Positions 15,575 to 23,692 are shown, counted from the stretch's first letter. The stretch is 64,000 nucleotides of DNA from Arcobacter ellisii (GCF_003544915.1 NZ_CP032097.1:248001-312000), one strand, 5' to 3'. A program made the numbers and translations. The notes: generated by a model not told the origin, from the sequence alone.

Positions 15575-15627
15575 TCTAATATAGATAATATATTGACAAT
15601 TATATATTAATATAGAAAGTATGTCAA
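15575..15627 (-). promoter_or_regulatory. Consensus promoter with TCTA-N3-TAGA operator for the 15137 gene
   Basis: On the minus strand: -35 TTGACA (complement of 15622-15627), a 17-base spacer, and -10 TATAAT (complement of 15599-15604). The palindrome TCTAATATAGAT is at 15575-15586, inside the 5' untranslated region. A degenerate copy (TCTATATTAATA on the minus strand) lies in the spacer. The layout repeats that at 11403-11478. Confidence 0.65.
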
Positions 15628-16200
15628 TAAATAAAACTGTTTAAGTTAAGTGTTTTATAGCAAAAATCAAAAATCAGAAAAAATCATAACTTCTTTTGTA
15701 AACTAAAGTGTAAACAACTGTAAACTTTAGTGTAAATTATGAAATTTATTTTTTGTAAACTAAGTAGGCTAAAAGCATTTAATACCAATTGATTTCATAT
15801 AGTTTAGTAAAAAAAGGAAACGGTAGAGTCTTTAAAATCTTCTTTTAGTAAAGTAGTTAGTTTACAATTTAAAAGTTACAATTTTTTATTTATTAGAAGT
15901 TTTACTTCAAAATTGTTTTCACTCAATTTTATAAAAGTGGCTTTAAATTTTAGTTATCTAGATTCTAATTTTTATAGTAATTCTAAAAATCTAAGTGATG
16001 CTTAAATGCAGTCAAGTTATCAGAACTTTGTAAAAACTGAAAAGTTTAGTTAATACTTTAATTACTAGGGGTTATTAGTCCTTTACTCTAATAATATTTG
16101 TTTGCTCTTTCAATGAAATTAAAAAAGAAGATAGACTCAACACATACCTGTAATTTAGAGACAGGATAGATTTATAATTTAAAAATTTAATAGGATAAAT
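15628..16200. other. Non-coding region upstream of the first tyrosine recombinase
   Basis: This is about 570 bases without a gene. The part at 15697-15866 carries TGTAAACT-type direct and inverted repeats (see repeat entry). The remainder is AT-rich with no feature I can name. Such a repeat-rich gap beside an integrase is a natural place for an attachment site or accessory binding sites. Confidence 0.5.
15697..15766 (+). repeat. Iteron-like TGTAAACT direct repeats
   Basis: Two 19-base repeats (15697-15715 and 15719-15737) of the form TGTAAACTNNAGTGTAAA have a 22-bp period. A third, partial copy TGTAAACTAAGTA begins at 15754, and an inverted AGTTTACA is at 15859-15866. A period of about two helical turns suggests cooperative protein binding, such as replication iterons or integrase arm sites. 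Confidence 0.6.
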
Positions 16201-17133
16201 ATGAGAGGAAGTGTTTATTATCAAAGTGCAGAACTTTCAAAAGTTGTATTTAAAGAAGGTGCAAAAAAAGAAGATAGAATAAATCAAAACCATGAACACT
16301 ATAACTGTGTTGCTTCTTTTAATACAATGAAAGCATATAGAAATGTTTGGAACAATTTTTTCAACTATCTTTTAGAACACTTCAAATTAAAAAACTGTGA
16401 ACTTATAACTGATGAACATGTTAAATCTTACTTTGAATATAAAATAGAATATTACGCTTCAAAACAATATGCTGAAAAAATCTCTTCAGCTTTAGGTAAA
16501 TTAGAATTTGCATTAAATAAATACTCAATTGAAAAATATGCTTTTACAAATAAAGAACCAATAAAATATGATTTTAAAATTAGACAAAATATTTTGTCTA
16601 ATGCTAGGAATTTTAATCTAATTGCAGATAATTACCATAATAGAACATACTTAAATCCCAAAGAGTTAATAAAAAATCTTCAAAATGAAAATCATAAAAT
16701 TGCAGCATCAATACAACTTTTTGGGGGAGCAAGAGTTGAAGCAGTAACTTTAATTAAATATGAACAACTAAAAGGTACTAAAATAGATATAGTTATAAAT
16801 GAAGAAGTTGGAATTATTGAAACAAAAGAAAAAGGTGGAAAAGTTGGAGATGTATTAGTTCCTTTAGATATTTATAAAAAACTTGAAAATTACCTAATTG
16901 AAAATGATAAATTTAAAATCATCTATCAACACTATCTAAATGATTTAAAACAAGCATCAAATCTATCAAACCAAAAATATCACTCTAGTCATGGTTTAAG
17001 ATGGACCTTTGCTCAAAATAGAGTAAGAGATTATCAACAAAAAGCTAATTACTCTTACTATGAAGCTATTCAAAAAGTTAGTTGGGAGATGAAACATTTT
17101 AGAGCTTCTATTACTGAACATTATCTTTCATAG
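16201..17133 (+). CDS. Tyrosine recombinase/integrase (310 aa)
   Basis: The catalytic residues of the lambda-integrase family are all visible: R178 (GGARVEAVTL), H264 and R267 (HSSHGLRW), H299 (MKHFRAS) and nucleophile Y308 (TEHYL), two residues from the C-terminus. The N-terminal half (about 40-130) is the SAM-like core-binding domain. SD AGGA lies 7 bases before the ATG. It is not closely similar to the second integrase at 21961. The TGTAAACT repeats just upstream could be its binding sites. It may be the mobility gene of a nested element, or a Xer-like resolver of the island. Confidence 0.85.
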   Translation: MRGSVYYQSAELSKVVFKEGAKKEDRINQNHEHYNCVASFNTMKAYRNVWNNFFNYLLEHFKLKNCELITDEHVKSYFEYKIEYYASKQYAEKISSALGKLEFALNKYSIEKYAFTNKEPIKYDFKIRQNILSNARNFNLIADNYHNRTYLNPKELIKNLQNENHKIAASIQLFGGARVEAVTLIKYEQLKGTKIDIVINEEVGIIETKEKGGKVGDVLVPLDIYKKLENYLIENDKFKIIYQHYLNDLKQASNLSNQKYHSSHGLRWTFAQNRVRDYQQKANYSYYEAIQKVSWEMKHFRASITEHYLS

Positions 17134-17198
17134 TATTAATATAAGTTTAAAAGTATATAAATTATAGTATTATAATCCATAAATTTAAAGGACTATAT

Positions 17199-18413
17199 AT
17201 GTATATTCAAAGATTAATTTTAGAAGATATAAAAGAGTATCAAAAATTCTTTCCAGTTTTACTTATCAGTGGTGCTAGACAAGTTGGAAAATCAACTTTA
17301 GCATTGCATCTAAATATCGACAATTATATTACTCTTGATGACATAAATATGTATGAAATGGCTAAAAATAATCCTAAAGGCTTTATTGAATCATTAGATA
17401 AACCAGTTGTTATTGATGAAATTCAAAGATTACCTGAACTTCTTATATCTATAAAAGAATATGTAGATAAAGACAGAATAAATGGAGAATTTATTTTAAC
17501 TGGTTCTGCTTCACTTCAAGGATTTAAAGAAATATCAGATTCACTTGCTGGAAGAATTGGAATAGTTGAACTCTATCCATTTTCACTAAAAGAGAAAAAT
17601 CAAAGCAGTGATAATATAATAGATATTTTTTCAAAAGATTTAGATAAATACCTTTTAACTAAATATGAAAATATAAGTGTAGAAAAAGATATTATAGATG
17701 GTGGATATCCTGAGATTAATAAAATTGATAGCCAAAAAGGTAAATATCTTTGGTTTAGCTCTTATATCAGAACATATATAGAATCAGATGCTAAAGAATT
17801 GGCAAATATTAGAAATATGGATAAGTTTATAAATATGTACAAACACTGTATGTTTAGAAGTGGAAGTATTTTTAATAAAAATGATATTCAAATACAAGTT
17901 GGACTTGATGGAAAAACATTTGATAGTTACTTTAGTGTTCTAGAACATACTTACCAAATACAAAAACTTCAACCATATTTTAATAATCAATTAAAAAGAT
18001 TAGCAAAAACTCCTAAAATCTTTTCCATTGACACAGGAGTACTTTGTCATCTTTTACAAATTAATACAGAAGATGAGTTTAATAAATCACCACTAAAAGG
18101 TGAAATCCTTGAAACATTTATTTTTAGTGAATTACTAAAAGCAAACTCTTATGCTCAAAGTAGAGCTAATCTGTATTATTACAGAACAACTGATAAAAAA
18201 GAAATAGATTTTATTTTAGAGTATTCAAATAAAATTATAGCTCTTGAAATAAAAGCTTCTAAAACAGTTAAAAAAGATGATTTTAAACATATATATAAAT
18301 TAAAAGAAGAGATAAACAAAGAATTTAATAAAGGGATTGTGCTTTATATGGGAGATACATTTTTGCAAATTGATGAAAATATGTATGCTGTACCTGTTGG
18401 GTTTTTAAAATAA
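17199..18413 (+). CDS. AAA_14/DUF4143 ATPase (404 aa)
   Basis: The N-terminal ATPase has Walker A GARQVGKSTLA (K31) and Walker B VVIDEIQRLP, plus the family blocks FILTGSASL and DSLAGRIGIVELYPFSL. The C-terminal DUF4143 domain (about 190-380) contains a nuclease-fold-like core, KKEIDFILEY and ALEIKA. This is a widespread family of unknown role, often found in accessory regions. It follows the tyrosine recombinase by 65 bases on the same strand and shares a terminator with the convergent gene at 18424. It is full length. Confidence 0.88.
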   Translation: MYIQRLILEDIKEYQKFFPVLLISGARQVGKSTLALHLNIDNYITLDDINMYEMAKNNPKGFIESLDKPVVIDEIQRLPELLISIKEYVDKDRINGEFILTGSASLQGFKEISDSLAGRIGIVELYPFSLKEKNQSSDNIIDIFSKDLDKYLLTKYENISVEKDIIDGGYPEINKIDSQKGKYLWFSSYIRTYIESDAKELANIRNMDKFINMYKHCMFRSGSIFNKNDIQIQVGLDGKTFDSYFSVLEHTYQIQKLQPYFNNQLKRLAKTPKIFSIDTGVLCHLLQINTEDEFNKSPLKGEILETFIFSELLKANSYAQSRANLYYYRTTDKKEIDFILEYSNKIIALEIKASKTVKKDDFKHIYKLKEEINKEFNKGIVLYMGDTFLQIDENMYAVPVGFLK

Positions 18414-18440
18414 AGATGAAGCATTAGTCTTCATCTTTAT
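18410..18440. terminator. Bidirectional terminator between convergent genes
   Basis: Arms 18410-18421 and 18429-18440 form a perfect 12-bp stem with a 7-base loop, between the stop codons of the DUF4143 ATPase (+) and the coiled-coil protein (-). A- and T-rich flanks make it usable in both directions. Confidence 0.7.
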
Positions 18441-18816
18441 TATATTTTTGATATTTAGCAATTTTACGATTAACAATATTTAATAGTTTGTTATTTTCAT
18501 TTTCTAAAACTTTAATTTTAGAAATCTCTGATAATAAAAAATCAAAAATCTTTTTATAGTTTGACTCATTTTTTGCTAAAAACTCCTGTGTATCGATGTA
18601 TCGTAATGTTAAATTACGACTTATATTTTCAATTTCATCTATCTTTATTTTTAAATTTTTAAGATTTTTTAGAATTTCTTCTTTGTTTTTTAAAGAGTCT
18701 TTTCTATCAAATTTTTTTAGAAAATAGTAACAAATAATAAAAAAGCTAAAAACTAATAAAATAAATAAAGCTATGAAAAGCTCAATTAAATCTGTGTAAT
18801 TAACTGTATTAATCAT
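18424..18816 (-). CDS. Membrane-anchored coiled-coil protein (130 aa)
   Basis: One N-terminal membrane helix (about residues 10-32) precedes a long Lys/Glu/Asn-rich coiled-coil region. The start is set at 18816: an upstream in-frame ATG lies well inside the preceding gene, while this one follows AAGAAGGAAG. The start overlaps the stop of the upstream gene (18809-18811). It is the last gene of a four-gene leftward operon. The shape resembles small phage or plasmid proteins with one span and a coiled coil; no function can be assigned. Confidence 0.6.
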   Translation of the reverse strand: MINTVNYTDLIELFIALFILLVFSFFIICYYFLKKFDRKDSLKNKEEILKNLKNLKIKIDEIENISRNLTLRYIDTQEFLAKNESNYKKIFDFLLSEISKIKVLENENNKLLNIVNRKIAKYQKYNKDED

Positions 18817-19321
18817 TAGAATTTTCTTCCTTCTTCTTAAATATTGAAGGATATTTCTCAACTATTTGGCTGATGTATGCGTGAGAAATATTTATTTTAT
18901 ATCGTTTTTTAATGAAGAGTGCCATTATGCGATAGCTTATATTTTTACTAAGTAAATAATTAATTATTGATGATTTATCGAGTAAAAAATCCTCTTTTTT
19001 AGAAAATTTTTTTGAATTTGATGATGATTTCAATAGGTAATCTTCATATTTTTTTATCTCTGCGGTTGATATTGTTGTATTCTTTTTTATGGCTTTTTGA
19101 CGTAAATTATAAAAAATCTGAATAGCATTATAAAATGCAGCCAACTCAAGTACTGCAAAATCAGCACTTGGGTTTTCATTTTTTAGCTTGAAAAATTCGT
19201 TTCTTTTTTCATAGAAAATATCAATTTTTACTTCTAAATTTTGATTTCTAAAGAAATTATCTAATTTTTTTAGTATCAAAATTGAAATATTTGTATGAAG
19301 TAAAATGTTATTATTTGACAT
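18809..19321 (-). CDS. Unknown protein with C-terminal helix-turn-helix-like region (170 aa)
   Basis: The start is set at 19321 (MSNNNILL), 7 bases after the stop of the upstream gene; a longer reading frame from 19375 would overlap that gene. The C-terminal 50 residues (IINYLLSKNISYRIMALFIK followed by INISHAYISQIVEKY) have the spacing of an HTH in which a Y-R-I-M-A-L-F-I-K helix is followed by a recognition helix. Plasmid and mobilisation accessory proteins often have such a region. The N-terminal 100 residues are helical and unrecognised. Confidence 0.55.
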   Translation of the reverse strand: MSNNNILLHTNISILILKKLDNFFRNQNLEVKIDIFYEKRNEFFKLKNENPSADFAVLELAAFYNAIQIFYNLRQKAIKKNTTISTAEIKKYEDYLLKSSSNSKKFSKKEDFLLDKSSIINYLLSKNISYRIMALFIKKRYKINISHAYISQIVEKYPSIFKKKEENSND

Positions 19322-19328
19322 TTTAAGC

Positions 19329-19949
19329 TCAAAATTCAGACATAAAATAATCACGAAATTGTGAGAATTCTTCAATTTGATAAGATACTTTATTTCTTAA
19401 TTTTGATTTTTTATTCAAAAATGTAAAATCTCTTTTTATATATTTTTCAAATTCATTAATCATATTCTCATTATTTGCAAATAACTGTAATATTTTTGAA
19501 TATTTTATGGATATTCTATCCATTTTTGTTATATAGTTAATATCTTCAGAATTTATACATATTTGACATTTAGTATAATAATTTTTTAATTCCGTAAAAT
19601 ATACTAAATCGTTTTTTGCCAATATGAATAGTAAATTCTGCATTGAATCATTTAATTTTGAATAATCATAATATGGGAATTCTTTTTTTATATTTTCAAA
19701 ATTCTCAACTGAGATATCTGTCTTTTGCAGAAAATTTAAAAGAGCTACTATTAAAATCTTATAATCAACATATAAATACTCATGTTTTACTTTTTTCCAA
19801 AAAATTACACTATGTTTACTTTGTGTTTCTTCATTTATTTTTTCGCAAATTTCAATTATTTCGATGATAAAGTCTTTTAGAACTTCATTATTTGCAAATA
19901 CACAATCTAAATCTAATACTTTTCTGACATTTTTCATTTTTCCATCCAT
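19329..19949 (-). CDS. Unknown 206-aa protein
   Basis: I do not recognise this protein. It is soluble, helical, rich in Lys, Glu, Asn and Ile, with an isolated C-x-x-C (KCQIC). It overlaps the upstream HTH/excisionase-like gene by 16 bases. An alternative ATG is four codons in (19937). It is the second gene of the leftward operon 20134-18424. Nothing in it points to replication or mobilisation motifs that I can name. Confidence 0.55.
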   Translation of the reverse strand: MDGKMKNVRKVLDLDCVFANNEVLKDFIIEIIEICEKINEETQSKHSVIFWKKVKHEYLYVDYKILIVALLNFLQKTDISVENFENIKKEFPYYDYSKLNDSMQNLLFILAKNDLVYFTELKNYYTKCQICINSEDINYITKMDRISIKYSKILQLFANNENMINEFEKYIKRDFTFLNKKSKLRNKVSYQIEEFSQFRDYFMSEF

Positions 19950-20134
19950 TTTTTTACCTCTTCCATTTTGAATATTCTCTTTTTCCCATTTTTTGAGTGA
20001 ATTCTTGGGATTAATCCAATTTCTTGAGCTTTTTCATCACCTATCTTTCCCAAAATCTTTGAAACTTTTGAATAACTATATCTTCCATCGATTGCCAATA
20101 CTTCTTTTAATCCTATTTTGTCTTTATCAATCAT
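19934..20134 (-). CDS. Small excisionase-like/MerR-type DNA-binding protein (66 aa)
   Basis: The protein has a compact winged-helix pattern: SYSKVSKILGKIGDEKAQEI (helix-turn-helix) followed by GKKRIFKMEEVKKWMEK (wing and terminal helix). This is typical of AlpA/Xis-like and MerR-type small DNA-binding proteins. It leads the leftward operon. A copy of the TCTA-N3-TAGA palindrome overlaps the -10 of its promoter, so it is probably part of the island regulon. In integrative elements such proteins control excision or the switch to transfer. Confidence 0.65.
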   Translation of the reverse strand: MIDKDKIGLKEVLAIDGRYSYSKVSKILGKIGDEKAQEIGLIPRIHSKNGKKRIFKMEEVKKWMEK

Positions 20135-20183
20135 TCTAATCCTTTTTCAAATATTGTTTTGCAAAACTTGTGAAATATTATCA

Positions 20184-20219
20184 TCTATAATAGATAGTTT
20201 TTTTGCTATTTTTTGTCAA
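20184..20219 (-). promoter_or_regulatory. Promoter with overlapping island operator for the 20134-18424 operon
   Basis: Minus-strand -35 TTGACA (complement of 20214-20219), 17-base spacer, and -10 TATCTA (complement of 20191-20196). The palindrome TCTATAATAGAT (20184-20195) overlaps the -10 directly. This is the third promoter in the island with the same dyad. Confidence 0.6.
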
Positions 20220-20398
20220 AAAATCATTTTAGATACCATGAAATGGCTTTTCTTATTTGTCTTTTATTCTTTAATAAACTAATTAAATTTTGTGAGTTTT
20301 TAATTTTTAAAGTGTAAAATCATAATGAGATTACTAGTTTTTGTACAAATATCTAAAAAAGAAGAACCTTGTGTCTGAAATTGAAAGAAGGGAAATAG

Positions 20399-21964
20399 AT
20401 GAATTCAAAAAGAATATTATTAAAATGGTTGTCCAGAAAAACTAATTATATTAATTATAGGAAAAATGAAAATATAAATGACTTTTATGAAAGATTATCA
20501 AAATTACTTGTAAGTTCAGGTTTACATTTTGAAGATTTGGCACCATCAAAATGTTATTTAATTGCAAATTTGAATAACAATGATAATGAAATTGATGATA
20601 AAATCATATATGAATTAAAAGATCCAAATACAGATAGAAAAAAATATTATTTAAAGAAATATTCATCCTTTAATCTAAAAATAAATGAGTATATTCATGA
20701 TGTAATAGAATTAATTGAATTTTCTAAAAATTTTTCTTTTGAAAAAGAAAAAATTAAAGCAAATGCAATACTGATAAAAATATTTAAAGAATTAAATAAA
20801 AAAAAGATGAATATAGAAATTGATAATACTATAATTAATAATATAACTTACGAAAAGATTTTTAATACTTTGGGTAATATATCTATTAGCGAGTTTAAAG
20901 AATATGATTCAAATTATGAAGAATTTCGAGAAATATTCATTCAACATATTAAAGTGAAAACAAGAGATATAAAAGAAGTAGGAATATTTAATCCAGTTAT
21001 TATAGAACATGATATATTTGAAGATATGTATTATTTATGTGAGATTAATCCAATAAGAACAAAAAAAAATAAAATAAACTTTATTAAATATGTAGATAAT
21101 TTTTATGATAACTATAATATAAATTCTGATAAATCAAAGCAAATATTCAAATTAGAAAAATATTTTAAATATGCAAGGCAAGATTATGACGAAAATTTTG
21201 CTTATTTTGATCCCTTTAAACATTTGGAAAAATATAAAGAAAAATATGAGAATATAGAAAAAAGATTTCATATTAGAGGTATAGATTTTAATTCATTTTT
21301 AATTGAACTATTTGATTTCTTTAATTTACTTCAATATGAAGTTGTTTGTTTTCAACAAAAAAATTTATTAAATTCAATAATATCATTAAAATCAAAAAAT
21401 CGAATAATGACGATTAATGAATACATTGATTCCAAGTTAAAAATAATGGAGAATTTACATAATAATAGAGAATATGAGATTAGAATTTTAAGGGCTTTAC
21501 GAGAATCTGACCTTAAAAAAACAACTGAAATAAGTGAATTGTCTTTTTTCAAAGAGAATAAGGATCTTCTTGAAGATGCAGAAATTATATTTTCTTTTAT
21601 ACTAGAATTATTAAATATTAGTGAAAAATCTAGTTTAGATTTTATTTATAAAGTTTATAAAAACGAAGTAAAAGAAATTATAAAAAAATATAAATTAATT
21701 AAAAAAGAAGAAAAAGATATACATAATATGATATTAGATTTAATTCTTTTTTATGGTGATTCCTCAAAAGAAAAATTAAGAAATCCATACAATAACAGAA
21801 TTAGAGAAATTTTTTTAGAAAATCAAAATAAAAAAATTTTAAATAAAATAGATGATAATTTTGAAGAAAATTTTATTAAAAAATATTCTAAAAAGTTTGA
21901 TAAATATAGACCTTTTAAAATAATGTATGAAAATAAAAAATATAAAGAAGCTTACTATCTTTAG
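20399..21964 (+). CDS. Orphan 521-aa protein of unknown function next to the integrase
   Basis: I recognise no family. The protein is soluble and very rich in Lys, Asn, Ile and Glu, with extremely AT-rich codon use even for this genome. It is mostly helical, with no Walker motif or obvious nuclease motif; segments such as NPVIIEHDIFEDMYYLCEIN look beta-rich. SD GAAGGG precedes the ATG. Its stop overlaps the stop of the convergent integrase by four bases. It is the cargo gene nearest the integration site, where phage satellites and islands often carry defence or fitness genes. That is an inference from position only. Confidence 0.7.
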   Translation: MNSKRILLKWLSRKTNYINYRKNENINDFYERLSKLLVSSGLHFEDLAPSKCYLIANLNNNDNEIDDKIIYELKDPNTDRKKYYLKKYSSFNLKINEYIHDVIELIEFSKNFSFEKEKIKANAILIKIFKELNKKKMNIEIDNTIINNITYEKIFNTLGNISISEFKEYDSNYEEFREIFIQHIKVKTRDIKEVGIFNPVIIEHDIFEDMYYLCEINPIRTKKNKINFIKYVDNFYDNYNINSDKSKQIFKLEKYFKYARQDYDENFAYFDPFKHLEKYKEKYENIEKRFHIRGIDFNSFLIELFDFFNLLQYEVVCFQQKNLLNSIISLKSKNRIMTINEYIDSKLKIMENLHNNREYEIRILRALRESDLKKTTEISELSFFKENKDLLEDAEIIFSFILELLNISEKSSLDFIYKVYKNEVKEIIKKYKLIKKEEKDIHNMILDLILFYGDSSKEKLRNPYNNRIREIFLENQNKKILNKIDDNFEENFIKKYSKKFDKYRPFKIMYENKKYKEAYYL

Positions 21965-23109
21965 ATTTTTAAATCTTCAGTAATTCGGTGTCTAATATTT
22001 GGAATTAAATGTGCATACCTCATAGTCATTTCAATATTTCTATGACCAAGTTGTTCTTTTATTTGTAAAATATCAAGTCCTGCTTCTGCAAGCCAACTTG
22101 CATGAGTATGGCGAAGAGAGTGAGCAGTAATTTTATATTTTGATGTTTGAGATTTATTTCCTGGTATTACTTTTTCAACAGCATTTTTAAAATAATCAGG
22201 CATTCTTAAAATTGTTCCACCAGCACTATTATTTATTACATTATTATTCGTTTTATTATCATAGAGTGTTTTTAAAGTTTCAAGTAAAATACTATTTATT
22301 GCAATATACCTTTCGTTTCCATCTTTAGTTTTTTTGAAGTAAATAGTATTTGCATTAAAGTTTACATCATCCCATCTAAGTGCAGTGTTTTCCTTAGATT
22401 TATTCTTTTTTGATGCAGCACCAGTAACTTCACTAAATCTTGCCCCTGTGAAAAGTAAAATTACAGTTAGATGATAAGTTAACTCATGAGTAGATTTTAA
22501 TATTTCAAGAAGTTTTTTTGCTTGTTCTTTTGATAAAAAAGATACCCTTTTATTATCAATAGAAGGCATCTTAACTTTTCCATTAGCTAATGGATTTACA
22601 TAATTATTTAAAATATCATGTTTTATAGCATAATTTATAATAGTTCTAATAAGTGTTAATTGATGTTTTACAGTTTGAGCTTCTAATGGTTTATTAAAAA
22701 GTGTTTGTTTAAAATTTTCAAAATCTAAGGATTTAAGATTTTTCACATTTTTATTTCCAAAAATTGGTTTTATATGTTTGTTATAATTTAATTCGTCCAT
22801 AAAATATGATTTCTTATTTACTTTGGCATATTTTAAAAATTCTTCCCAGATATCATTGAATTTAATTTTAGAACCTTTTCCCATTTTAATAGTAGGTAAT
22901 TCTTCATGTTGTAATTTATATTTTATTTCAATTAATTTTGAATATGCATCTTTAATTGTAAAATCATTTATTTTTGTCTTTTTACCTACTTGTAATTTTA
23001 CAGGTCTACCATTTTCATCTCTATAATTTATATAGTAAGATACATCTCCATTTTTTAACTTATTAGTCCACACTCCTTCATATTTTCCACCTACAGGTTC
23101 CAGAGCCAT
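21961..23109 (-). CDS. Phage-type tyrosine integrase of the island (382 aa)
   Basis: This is a three-domain integrase: an N-terminal arm-binding region with a short beta-sheet (about 1-75), a SAM-like core-binding domain (about 85-185) and a catalytic domain. Catalytic residues are Arg in TGARFSE (near 224), Lys in KTKDG, H-x-x-R in AHSLRHTHAS (near 335), His in QLGHRNIEMT and Tyr in RYAHL (near 364). It is read away from the tRNA-Leu fragment at 23323, the standard layout of an island integrase beside its attachment site. TATTGAAAA repeats in the upstream gap are candidate arm-type sites. Confidence 0.92.
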   Translation of the reverse strand: MALEPVGGKYEGVWTNKLKNGDVSYYINYRDENGRPVKLQVGKKTKINDFTIKDAYSKLIEIKYKLQHEELPTIKMGKGSKIKFNDIWEEFLKYAKVNKKSYFMDELNYNKHIKPIFGNKNVKNLKSLDFENFKQTLFNKPLEAQTVKHQLTLIRTIINYAIKHDILNNYVNPLANGKVKMPSIDNKRVSFLSKEQAKKLLEILKSTHELTYHLTVILLFTGARFSEVTGAASKKNKSKENTALRWDDVNFNANTIYFKKTKDGNERYIAINSILLETLKTLYDNKTNNNVINNSAGGTILRMPDYFKNAVEKVIPGNKSQTSKYKITAHSLRHTHASWLAEAGLDILQIKEQLGHRNIEMTMRYAHLIPNIRHRITEDLKI

Positions 23110-23218
23110 ATTTAATTTTCCTTTTAATTATTTGTCTTAGTATAACTAAATTAATATTTCATTTATATAATATTTTTTACTACAGTTTTTACTACAAAAT
23201 ATGAAAAATAAAGAAAAA

Positions 23219-23313
23219 TATTGAAAATAAATGAAAAATACTTTTTGCTTATAATGCCTATTACATCGGTGTTTTGAAAGGTATTGAAAAGAAATGAAAC
23301 TTATTGAAAATGG
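23219..23313 (+). repeat. TATTGAAAA direct repeats near the attachment site
   Basis: TATTGAAAATAAATGAAA (23219-23236), TATTGAAAAGAAATGAAA (23282-23299) and TATTGAAAATGG (from 23302) lie between the integrase start and the tRNA-Leu fragment. They are placed as expected for integrase or Xis binding sites next to an attachment core. Confidence 0.5.
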
Positions 23314-23322
23314 TTTAGAATA

Positions 23323-23377
23323 GACTTAGGATCTGGTGCCTCACGGTGTAAGAGTTCGAGTCTCTTCATCCGCACCA
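23323..23377 (+). other. 3' fragment of tRNA-Leu(UAG): integration scar (attachment site)
   Basis: The 55 bases match the 3' part of a tRNA-Leu: the ACTTAGGAT anticodon loop region (anticodon TAG), a class II variable arm (GGTGCCTCACGGTGT), the T arm with GTTCGAGTC, and the acceptor strand CATCCGC followed by ACCA. The 5' half (acceptor, D arm) is missing; the bases before 23323 cannot pair with CATCCGC. Tyrosine integrases that use tRNA genes leave exactly such a 3' duplicate at one end of the island. The intact tRNA-Leu should be at the other end, and I do not find it in this window. Confidence 0.85.
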
Positions 23378-23386
23378 CCATATGAA

Positions 23387-23463
23387 GCGGGAGTAGCTCA
23401 GTTGGCTAGAGCTTCTGCCTTCCAAGCAGACTGTCGCGAGTTCGAGTCTCGTCTCCCGCTCCA
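23387..23463 (+). tRNA. tRNA-Gly(UCC)
   Basis: A 77-nt cloverleaf including encoded CCA. Acceptor GCGGGAG pairs with CTCCCGC. The anticodon stem TCTGC/GCAGA encloses loop CTTCCAA, giving anticodon TCC. The T arm has GTTCGAGTC. It is identical to the copy at 23614. Confidence 0.95.
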
Positions 23464-23468
23464 TTTTT

Positions 23469-23517
23469 AAAGCCTTATATAAAAAGTTTTTTTACTTATT
23501 ATATAAGGCTTTTTTTA
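23469..23517 (+). terminator. Rho-independent terminator after the first tRNA-Gly
   Basis: A 12-bp perfect stem (23469-23480 with 23501-23512, core AAAGCCTTATAT) is followed by a run of T. Confidence 0.8.
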
Positions 23518-23532
23518 ACCTTATTTTTTATT

Positions 23533-23609
<77 letters not shown>

Positions 23610-23613
23610 CTAA

Positions 23614-23690
23614 GCGGGAGTAGCTCAGTTGGCTAGAGCTTCTGCCTTCCAAGCAGACTGTCGCGAGTTCGAGTCTCGTCTCCCGCTCCA
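23614..23690 (+). tRNA. tRNA-Gly(UCC), second identical copy
   Basis: The same 77 nt as 23387-23463, with anticodon TCC and encoded CCA. It lies 4 bases after tRNA-Arg and is probably transcribed with it. Confidence 0.95.
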
Positions 23691-23692
23691 TT

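Noticed and set aside
10697-20134. Complete prophage or conjugative element
   Set aside because: No capsid, terminase, tail, relaxase or type IV secretion gene is recognisable. Only integrases, regulators and unknown genes are present, so I call it an island and not a prophage or ICE.
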